Source: Coemansia sp. RSA 1804 (lineage: Eukaryota; Kickxellomycota; Kickxellomycetes; Kickxellales; Kickxellaceae). From it: a DNA stretch of 39,028 nucleotides. This document shows positions 27,254 through 35,006 of this stretch, piece after piece. Within the stretch, counting starts at the first letter, position 1. Each line of letters opens with the position of its first letter. Under the pieces are notes generated by a model, which saw only the letters and a program-made list of their open reading frames with translations, made no database searches and was not told the origin of the DNA. Where the stretch lies: NCBI GenBank assembly GCA_027578815.1, contig JANBTH010000079.1, forward strand, positions 1 to 39,028. Reading direction: 5' to 3'. The position numbers were made by a program, and so were the translations under genes.

Positions 27254-27831
27254 TATGTACTATTACTTTCTTTAAAGATGAAAAGCGGTCTGTGCGCTAC
27301 TAGCTGCTACTTCTCGTCGGCAAGATTGAGAATACTGAAGAGCAAGTAGAATATGTCAGATAAGAAACGTGAGGATGATATTCCACAGGTAACAATTGTA
27401 CTTTACGCAATAACCCTAAGCAAAACGTTGATAGCTAACTCTGTAATGGCCACATACCAAATAAACCCGTAAAAGTAACCAAAAGATAATAGCACTGTCA
27501 AAAAGAAAGAAAAGAAAAGGAGCTCTCTGAGAATAGACATGGCGCAAAGATAGTTTTTATAGGCAAATAGTGTGCTCCTCAAAATTGTTCGCCACGAATG
27601 GTGGAGATAATATCACCACTCTTTTGTGCCACATTGGCAAGAACATTTTCTTTGCTTGGCGAAAGAGGAGGGGGGAAACGAAGACAGCTCTTGTTCCTTT
27701 GGTTAATTAGGCCCGAATTGCGGGAGTCGGGAAATTGATTACAAATGCCTGCGATACAGTCTCTCCGGCCATTTTAAATTGCTACGGATTATGGCAAGCA
27801 TGGAAGCAGACTAGTGACGTATGAGCATGAT
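27254..27831. other. Spacer between the two methyltransferase genes
   Basis: About 580 bases, AT-rich in part, containing the promoter of the intronless copy and the 3' end of the spliced copy. No open frame of interest and no RNA gene was recognised. Confidence 0.6.
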
Positions 27832-29586
27832 TCATAATCGTTTCCAAACAGACATTAGCTCGTTGCCCTCGTCTCCATCGACGCATCTACAGTTCGGATC
27901 AACACGTACAAGAACAAAGTGGTTCTTTAGATACTTTTCGCAGTCGGCCATCGTCACTCTGTGCGGCGGCGTGCGGCCGCGGTGGATGAGAGGGTAGAGA
28001 AGAACAATCAATGTGCCCTGCGGAACAATCAGTCGCGCATAGGTCTCGGCCCATCGCTGGCGCTGCGTCGGATGAATTGCCGAAAATAGTCTACAACATC
28101 AGCAACAAGTGTAAAGAAGAGAGGTACTCTCAGCATATCATACGGCATTTAATAGAGGCTGCGCTGCAGAGAATGATACCAGCAATAACGCTCTAATGGA
28201 GTTATCCAGCAAATCGAGTCAGGGTATGTCTACAGTAACCATACATCACTTTGTCATCAACGAAAACACACCGCTAAAAGGTATTTCATTGTGAATATTA
28301 AGCAGCGGCTGGATAACTACTGTGCTTTTCTCGTCGCTAGGCACAATTTTGCTAAAGATGACACTAACGTGTGGGGGCGGGGGTTTCCTCATGTTCAAGC
28401 ATATACTTACCCGTACTCGTAGGCCATGGTAAAGCGAACTGGCGAACTGAAGGCAAAAAAGTCCTGCACAGCAAACGTGAGCTTACCAGCTGGCAAATCG
28501 TCACACGACGCAAGCAGCTAACTTAAATGACCAGACAAACAAGTTATTTCAAAAGAGCAGCAATACTTGGTTTGAAATGTTAGTATTCTATCGTCGCAGT
28601 AGGTCTCGCAAAAAGAGACAGACGAGCTGTCGTGCAGAAAGAGAACGCAAATGTCCAGGTTTTGGCACCGTCCGAAAACAATAGGGAATCAAAACATGTG
28701 CAAGAAAAAAGACGAAGCGGACAACGGCATATACGCTTTCCCCCCCCCTTGTTTCTGTGACACTAACACCATTGCTCGTGGCAAAGGTGGCAGACAAGAA
28801 TGGGAAAGCAAGAAGAGCAATTGCAATTGCCATTAAAGGCAAATGAAAGCGTCACAGCCAAGCAATGGCAAAGACAATGGTCATAACGCACTCTGCTAGA
28901 GTAGAACATTTCACTCCCGCATACGGCGTTAAAACAGCCAGCCACAATTGGATGGATGCTACATGTGCCTCGGCTGTTTGGGGGAGGGAGGAGATGACAG
29001 CAGACATTTGAACCTCCGAATAGGACATGTGTGCGGTGTGTGTACGTTGAGTACTCTGGGAGTTGTTCTGCCCAGCTTGTTGTCACACTTCTCTCCTTGC
29101 TTACTGCTTTATATTCTAGAACATTTTGCCCTTCCTTAATTGAGGCAAAGCATGGTTGCCAAGGTGCGGATTCTGGTGATGTTTGAGAGCATTGGGATCA
29201 CAGAAAGCCATACATACCTCTTGTGCCCGCTCTATAGCAGTGTCACAGAAATCGATTGCAACACAAGTGACGCCTCGTTTGGCCAGGTACACGGCATCGT
29301 GTCCGTTTCCGCATCCAGCAACAAGACAGCGACCCTTGGGCAACAGCCATCGCAGATCCTCAAGCAGTTCACGTAGGGCGACTGATGGGCCCTGTTGGTG
29401 TTGCCTGTCTGCATCTGGATGCTTCCAGTACTCGACCCACGCTTGCTTGTGGTCATTGGAAGTGCCTTTTCCGGATTCAGGGCGTGGTGCTGTTTTGCCA
29501 ACGGCTATTACGGACTGTCTATTAGTGGTGGAGGCTGCGGCTGCGGACAATCCCTCAACGGACACTGCCATCATTGTCAGAACCAT
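27832..29586 (-). CDS. Thiol methyltransferase-like protein, three-exon paralogue
   Basis: I assembled this gene by aligning translations to the neighbouring copy. Exon 1 is 29586-29218 (123 codons, phase 0), exon 2 is 28517-28411 (107 bases) and exon 3 is 28090-27832, ending in TGA. Donors are GTATGT and GTAAGT, acceptors TTAG and GTAG, and reading phase is kept across both joins, giving 244 residues. Exon 1 has an N-terminal extension (about 45 residues), WVEYW, LRELLEDLRWLLP, LVAGCGNGHDAVYLA (SAM loop) and AIDFCDTAIERAQE. Exon 2 supplies FAVQDFFAF and MAYEY; exon 3 has LFSAIHPTQRQRW, VPQGTLIVLLYPL and a WKRL end. Relative to copy 1, the TMWDKGD start motif is replaced by an unrelated DADRQHQQG stretch and the IGPPF acceptor loop by a shorter RTPPHR, so substrate or activity may differ. 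SAM binding looks preserved. RNA data would settle the intron positions. Confidence 0.82.
28091..28410 (-). other. Intron 2 of the methyltransferase paralogue
   Basis: 320 bases on the minus strand, starting GTAAGT and ending TTGTAG. A CTGAT close to the acceptor could be the branch site. Removing it completes the split Gly codon and joins the YEYG and LFSAIHP strands as in the intronless copy. Confidence 0.75.
28518..29217 (-). other. Intron 1 of the methyltransferase paralogue
   Basis: About 700 bases, starting GTATGT and ending TTAG, phase 0. Long for a fungal intron; it includes a run of nine C (plus strand 28740-28748). I saw no further exon-like sequence inside, and the protein alignment to the intronless copy needs none. 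Confidence 0.65.
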
Positions 29587-30402
29587 CGGTAAAGTGGTTT
29601 ATCTTGCTCAACTAACAACCTCCTTTGCAAAGGAAAAAAAAGAAACAAAAGGTCTGCGAAAGCAACCAAAGTGCTGGTTACAGAAACTATAACAGAGGAA
29701 GGGCGTAAGAAAAGCAAACTACACTTGTGTAGGACAGAATGGGTTTAAGAAAACGAGAAAAGATGCTGAATATTAGGTACCAAAAATGTACTGGAAGTTT
29801 AAAGATGAGCACAGCACAAAAGTTCATCCACCCACTTTTTGAAACACATGGGCATTCGACCTTACTTTCCTTTCATCTTTATTTTACCTCCATTATAACC
29901 TATCGCTACCACCAAAAGCAAACAAGCAAGAAACAACGTGATGCTTGTACTTGCATCGTCTGCTGGATTTTCTGCCTGATAGTACGGGCAGTAAAAGAGT
30001 TCTTCATGTCGAAAAGAAACTGCACAACACGCAATCTGATTTCTTGCTTGTGTAAAAGAGGGGTAATTCAATTTTTCAGGATAGCAATGAAGAAGAAATA
30101 ACACATTCGCAAGGCACAAGAGACACTTGTAGCCATCGATGGCAGCAACTATAACTGCAAACTAACCCTCTATTAAAGCTGCGCAATGGCTATGTGATGT
30201 GACGTGTGGAACAGAGGGACTCTATTGCCACAGATCCCTAAAATGGCTTTTCCCCTCTCAATACTATCTTTGCAAAAGTCTCCAAACTACTGTACGCATT
30301 TGGTGCCTGTACATCATATACATTCGAATTTATAATAAGTAGCGTGTTTGGAAATACAAACTTCATATATAAATATTCTATCTATCAATAGGCAAAAGGA
30401 CA
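29587..30402. other. Spacer between methyltransferase paralogue and PPR gene
   Basis: About 815 bases, AT-rich. It holds the methyltransferase promoter and the 3' end of the PPR gene. A plus-strand frame at 29739-30101 (120 codons, Lys/Cys/Phe-rich) resembles no family, and I do not call it. No RNA gene recognised. Confidence 0.5.
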
Positions 30403-33396
30403 TTACAATGGTCGGGTGCCAAGCTTAGAGAGCGGATGCAAAGTAGACATATTGGTACCAGACGTGCTTTTCAGCGACATCCGCAGTAGTGCCTGTAGAA
30501 TAGGCCTGTTGGAGCGATCATTGAGTGCTTCCTTCACAATTTCGGGATGCTGCCTGTTGAATCTTTGCACCATGTCTTTACCAAGAGACCAAAGCTGGCT
30601 GCTGCTAGCAAGTGGGGAGATGATCGTGTAGAACGTCTTGAGATCGGGCTTTATCAGTGCTTTTCTCATCTCAAAGCAAATCATAAACCACGCGCCTTCC
30701 ACATCACCCTGGCGTATGAGCGCCTCAATCACAGAGTGGTAGTGGTTGCGGTTAATGTGGTACTCCTCTCTCATGCGCTTGGCCGCAATCTCAGGTCCAG
30801 TATATGATTTTATAATGTTCCACACCCGTTGGACATTGTCGTTGGATGACTGCTTTGAAAATCCCGCCGAATCAAGCCAGATTGACGCTAGTGAGCCAAA
30901 CGACCGATCAGATAGATCGCTGTTATCTAGCATAAAATTGGCAAGAAGTTCGACTGCATCGAATGCCCCCGCATGGTTGGCACCATTTAGAATTACCACA
31001 TAGAGCGCTGCTAGACTGTTGGAACTGAGGTGGTTGTCGCTCACATTGTCTTCCGTCGCTAGCTGCTCAGTCTCATGAATCTCTTCAGGTTCAGTGCTTA
31101 GGCAAAGCGCGTGGCGAACCAGCTCAAGTGTGGTCTCGTTTGGATTGCCCCTTCCGAAACGCATTGCCAGGGATGGCTTCAGAATACTCTGGCCAACGTC
31201 AATTCCGTGCCGCAATACCTCTTTCCATAAAATCTGCTCCAAATTACTAGAGTTCAATAGCTGCGCAGCCTTGAACATATATGGAATCAACGTTGAAATA
31301 TCCAGATCTTTTATCTGTGTGATCGATGAGAGCAGTCCTGCTGTCATCCATCCACACGATGTTAACGATTGTAAGTTGAACGATGATAGATGTGACGACA
31401 CAGGGCCCTTTGCCATGGCAATAAGGAGGGAGCCGATTGCCTTTGCATTACCGTTGCGAGGAATATGCTGCAACGCCAGGTCAAGAATATACCTTTCGTC
31501 CGTCTTTTCGTCCAAGGGATGACGCAATACCAGATGCACTAGTCGGGAGACCGTGTTTAGGTCCGAAAACGAATAGTAGCTGATAAACTGGGAACACGCA
31601 TTCTTGTCTTCCAGCAGGTTAGTCGTCAGCCATGCAAATGCGGTTTTCTGTGCCTCCATGTCAAACTTGTAAAAGTTGCGTGTTATCCACCCAGCTGCAT
31701 TTCTCGTGCTAATGCGGTTCAGCTGGCGCACAATGGCCATTGTGGTTAGTGGCTGGAGGCGATGTGACATCGCACTAAGCACGGACGTTGCTGCGTCCGA
31801 GTCCTTATCCACTCTCGCGGTAGCGAATTTGACTATAAGATCTGCTAGCTTGAGCCTGAGAACTGCGTATTTCGGCTTTTCTATAGTAGGACCAGCGGCG
31901 TTTCCTATCTCAATCTTGCCAAACCCATCAAAAAAGACATCACAGATGGTGGAATCAATGTCGGCAGACAGAATATATTTGAGTACACCAGCAATGTCTC
32001 TGGAATTGCCCTCAGGTCCCTTGATCGGTTTGGGTGGCATGTTTTCAATAGTCACTACTACTGAGCAGGCCTTCTCATAGTCACCAAGTTCGATAAACGC
32101 CATTATATAGTGCAGAACAATCTCAAAACCACCGACGCTGAGCTCGCATACCCACCGGTCGTAGTAGAAATCAACCGCATTATCTACTGAATTCGATCTG
32201 CCATCGTACTCATAAAAGTATCTGAGTACAATTGGAATAAGCGACATAAGTCCACGCGTCCCAAGACGGGTTTTGGCCATGCTAATCAGATGTATTATCT
32301 CCCATGAAGTCGATTTTGATTTCCTTAAACCCTGGTAATACTGAATAATCGTTGTAGAAAGCCTTTCAATGTTTATCTCCTTTAGTGCATCTGCGTCCGG
32401 AATTAGATTTGCCCTCCTCTTTTTGACTCGTGACAATCTCGCAATTCTCTCTTGAGTGCTCTGGTTCAGTGACTCCCTATAGACCAGTAGATGCCTAAAG
32501 CCATTTAAATCCTGTTTCTGCAACGGACCGAGTTTCAATACTCTGGCCATAACCCACCGCCTCAACATCTCCGAGAGCACGTTAGGAAAGACATTGATCG
32601 CTAGCGTCAATGCCAATTTCTCTTGCTTGGCAACTAAAAGATATTGTAGAACGTAGCCCTTAAACTCGTGCATTCCGACTAGGGAGGCATGGATGGACGG
32701 TCGTTGGCGAATCGCCTTAATAATCAAGAAAAAGTCGCCAAGGTACTCATTGACCAGTCGTAAGTCTGTCCTCCACAATATGTGCAATGCATACACATAC
32801 AGTGCCAAGTGTCCCAAGTAATAAGCCTTATCGACTTGCGGCTTCGCAAAATTGAACTCATTCTGAAATATATCGCTAGCTAGCCGTTTCCGCTTTGGCT
32901 TAGGTATTGCCTTTTTAAACACTCTGACGTCGCCAAAGGCTAGCTTTGGATTAATGGTAGACCCTGGGTCATGCATCCCATAGAAGACACGAGTAGGCGT
33001 TCGATCAACGCCATTGTGTAGACTCAAAAACCTTGTCCTCTCAATTCCGTACTGTTCTACAGGCGATAGTGGAAATAGTACCCCACGGCCGTCAAGATCT
33101 TTCCTGATATTCTCTGCTTCCATCTCTTTGCGATCTATTTCTAACTGTCTCTCCTTTGCCTCTAATTTAAGAAGTGGGTTGTGCAGCTTTACGCCAATGT
33201 TGTTTTTCAAGATATTATCAAGATCGACGTTTAATGCCACTTGCCCCGCCGATGCAGTATGTGCCCTTTTCCATCGACGGCTTTGTAACAGCGCTGACAC
33301 GCGATGCGATGGTGAGTGTATCAACAACAATGTATTTCGCACAGCATGGCTGGTACCCGACATTCTGAATCTCTCCACATAATGCATGGATACCAT
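30403..33396 (-). CDS. Large helical protein with PPR-like motif, probably mitochondrial
   Basis: A 997-residue, largely alpha-helical protein. A pentatricopeptide-repeat-like motif is readable near residues 885-920 (YHSVIEALIRQGDVEGAW, then MRKALIKPDLKTFYTII), with the typical G-D-x-x-x-A and K-P-D-x-x-T-F spacing. Other helical pairs across residues 190-870 look like diverged helical repeats. From the third in-frame ATG (33363) the N-terminus is rich in Arg/Ser/Leu and lacks acids (MSGTSHAVRNTLLLIHSPSH...RRWKRAHTAS), which suits a mitochondrial presequence. The first ATG at 33396 adds 11 residues. PPR proteins bind organellar RNA and act in its processing, stability or translation; that role here is inferred. 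Codons are more A/T-ending than in the transporter or TRP1 genes. The gene is divergent from Kae1, with 408 bases between starts. No more specific family is recognised. Confidence 0.8.
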   Translation of the reverse strand: MVSMHYVERFRMSGTSHAVRNTLLLIHSPSHRVSALLQSRRWKRAHTASAGQVALNVDLDNILKNNIGVKLHNPLLKLEAKERQLEIDRKEMEAENIRKDLDGRGVLFPLSPVEQYGIERTRFLSLHNGVDRTPTRVFYGMHDPGSTINPKLAFGDVRVFKKAIPKPKRKRLASDIFQNEFNFAKPQVDKAYYLGHLALYVYALHILWRTDLRLVNEYLGDFFLIIKAIRQRPSIHASLVGMHEFKGYVLQYLLVAKQEKLALTLAINVFPNVLSEMLRRWVMARVLKLGPLQKQDLNGFRHLLVYRESLNQSTQERIARLSRVKKRRANLIPDADALKEINIERLSTTIIQYYQGLRKSKSTSWEIIHLISMAKTRLGTRGLMSLIPIVLRYFYEYDGRSNSVDNAVDFYYDRWVCELSVGGFEIVLHYIMAFIELGDYEKACSVVVTIENMPPKPIKGPEGNSRDIAGVLKYILSADIDSTICDVFFDGFGKIEIGNAAGPTIEKPKYAVLRLKLADLIVKFATARVDKDSDAATSVLSAMSHRLQPLTTMAIVRQLNRISTRNAAGWITRNFYKFDMEAQKTAFAWLTTNLLEDKNACSQFISYYSFSDLNTVSRLVHLVLRHPLDEKTDERYILDLALQHIPRNGNAKAIGSLLIAMAKGPVSSHLSSFNLQSLTSCGWMTAGLLSSITQIKDLDISTLIPYMFKAAQLLNSSNLEQILWKEVLRHGIDVGQSILKPSLAMRFGRGNPNETTLELVRHALCLSTEPEEIHETEQLATEDNVSDNHLSSNSLAALYVVILNGANHAGAFDAVELLANFMLDNSDLSDRSFGSLASIWLDSAGFSKQSSNDNVQRVWNIIKSYTGPEIAAKRMREEYHINRNHYHSVIEALIRQGDVEGAWFMICFEMRKALIKPDLKTFYTIISPLASSSQLWSLGKDMVQRFNRQHPEIVKEALNDRSNRPILQALLRMSLKSTSGTNMSTLHPLSKLGTRPL

Positions 33397-33804
33397 TTTG
33401 CGCAGAAATATAAAGACACTCTAGCCTTTGAAATACTAATGGCGCCACGCAAAATTAAAGAAATGTAAATAATAAATAGTTCTATTGAAAACAAAAGTAA
33501 ATTAGAGAACAGAAACCTTGCTTGTGCATAGCAGCAGTCCTGATGTTCAAATTTTTCTTATTGCCTTACAGTTTTCTAGACCGATCTCTGGAAGAAACTG
33601 CTCAAGGTTAAGTTGTAGATCCAATCACAATATTTGTTTTAAAATTAACATTTTAGCCTGTTCCAAACATGTGGATTTGATCAATTTTAGTTGTGGCAAG
33701 ACCACTTTGTAAAACAAAAATGTGGCGAAATGTACACAACTTTTGTCTCTACGCTCTTGTCTAGAAACCCTCAATTTCATTTTATCGATTCATAGCTTGT
33801 CACG
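33397..33804. promoter_or_regulatory. Divergent promoter region, PPR gene / Kae1 gene
   Basis: A compact 408-base AT-rich region between two divergent housekeeping-type genes. It must carry both promoters. No specific element is identified with confidence. Confidence 0.5.
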
Positions 33805-34884
33805 ATGGCAACAAAAAAAGTAGATGCACCGCGTGCTATAATTGCCCTTGGCCTCGAGGGTTCGGCAAACAAGCTTGGTGTTGGAATTGTCAAACACGTC
33901 TATGCTGCTGGGGTGTCTGGGCTAGAGACAGAGCTGCAGCCAGAGTACATTGAGCTTGCGAATGTTCGAGACACATATAACCCGCCTGCGGGGGAGGGCT
34001 TTTTGCCACGGGATGTGGCTGCGCATCACCGCGCACTAATCAACCCACTGCTTAAGCAGGCGCTTGCAGAAGCCAATATTGGCCCTGAGGATATAGACTG
34101 CATATGCTACACGAAGGGTCCGGGCATGGGTGCGCCACTGCAGTCAGTTGCTTTGGTGGCACGTACGCTGTCGCAGCTGTGGGGTGTGCCGCTGGTCGGT
34201 GTCAACCATTGTGTGGGCCATATTGAGATGGGGCGGGCGATCACTGGTGCGCAGAACCCTGTGGTTCTCTACGTCAGCGGTGGCAACACACAGGTCATAG
34301 CATACTCGCAGCAGACATACCGAATTTTTGGAGAGACGCTGGACATTGCGATCGGTAACTGCCTTGATCGATTTGCTCGTGTTCTCAAATTGCCAAACGA
34401 ACCAAACCCAGGATACAACATTGAACAGTATGCCAAGCGTGGAAGCAAGTTTATTGAGCTGCCGTACACGGTCAAGGGCATGGATGTGTCGTTTTCAGGA
34501 ATCCTATCACACATCGAAAAGCTTGCAAAAACCGAGTCTGATAAGCACTCTCCAGAGGACTTGTGCTACTCACTGCAAGAAAACATGTTTGCCATGCTCG
34601 TTGAAATCACCGAACGCGCAATGGCCCACATTGGCAGCTCGGAGGTTCTCGTTGTTGGGGGCGTTGGGTGTAACGAGCGGTTACAAGAGATGATGGGCAT
34701 AATGGCAGAAGAGCGTGGCGGCAAGGTATTTGCTACAGACATGCGCTACTGTATTGACAACGGCATAATGATTGCGCAGGCCGGCGCGCTCGCTTTTGCG
34801 CGCGGCTTTACCACGCCGATCGAAGAGAGCTGGATCACACAGCGCTTCCGTACAGATCAGGTTCACATTGAGTGGAGAGTTTAA
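33805..34884 (+). CDS. KAE1: tRNA N6-adenosine threonylcarbamoyltransferase, KEOPS subunit Kae1/OSGEP
   Basis: A 359-residue ASKHA-fold enzyme that transfers the threonylcarbamoyl group to A37 of ANN-decoding tRNAs (t6A), acting in the KEOPS/EKC complex in cytosol and nucleus. Signatures: ALGLEGSANKLGVGI (14-28), the PPAGEGFLPRD loop (60-70), KGPGMGAPL (104-112), NHCVGHIEMG (134-143, with metal ligands H135 and H139), VSGGNTQV (157-164), GETLDIAIGNCLDR (176-189), VGGVGCNERLQ (284-294) and YCIDNGIMIA (315-324, with D318 the third metal ligand). It lacks an N-terminal targeting sequence, so it is the cytosolic Kae1 rather than mitochondrial Qri7. Between the first strand and the PPAGEGF loop, a segment with YAAGVSGLETELQPEY makes this region longer by about ten residues than I expect. 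The start ATG precedes the conserved strand by ten residues. It converges on CWC22, with 122 bases between the stops. Confidence 0.97.
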   Translation: MATKKVDAPRAIIALGLEGSANKLGVGIVKHVYAAGVSGLETELQPEYIELANVRDTYNPPAGEGFLPRDVAAHHRALINPLLKQALAEANIGPEDIDCICYTKGPGMGAPLQSVALVARTLSQLWGVPLVGVNHCVGHIEMGRAITGAQNPVVLYVSGGNTQVIAYSQQTYRIFGETLDIAIGNCLDRFARVLKLPNEPNPGYNIEQYAKRGSKFIELPYTVKGMDVSFSGILSHIEKLAKTESDKHSPEDLCYSLQENMFAMLVEITERAMAHIGSSEVLVVGGVGCNERLQEMMGIMAEERGGKVFATDMRYCIDNGIMIAQAGALAFARGFTTPIEESWITQRFRTDQVHIEWRV

Positions 34885-35006
34885 CTCGTGTGGATTTTAT
34901 TTTATATGATGCTATTCAAAGTGTCGTAAATGGTTATTCTTGCTTCATATGGAAAAAAGAAAAGCGGAGATATCGGTCTCTGGCCGATAAAAAAACGCTG
35001 CTGCTC

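Noticed and set aside
29116..29586. 156-residue single-exon reading of the spliced methyltransferase
   Set aside because: After residue 123 the frame runs through a GTATGT donor into intron sequence; the family core continues in exons 2 and 3.
29739..30101. 120-codon plus-strand frame between methyltransferase and PPR genes
   Set aside because: Lys/Cys/Phe-rich with no recognisable domain; AT-rich spacer, and no promoter-like element stands out.
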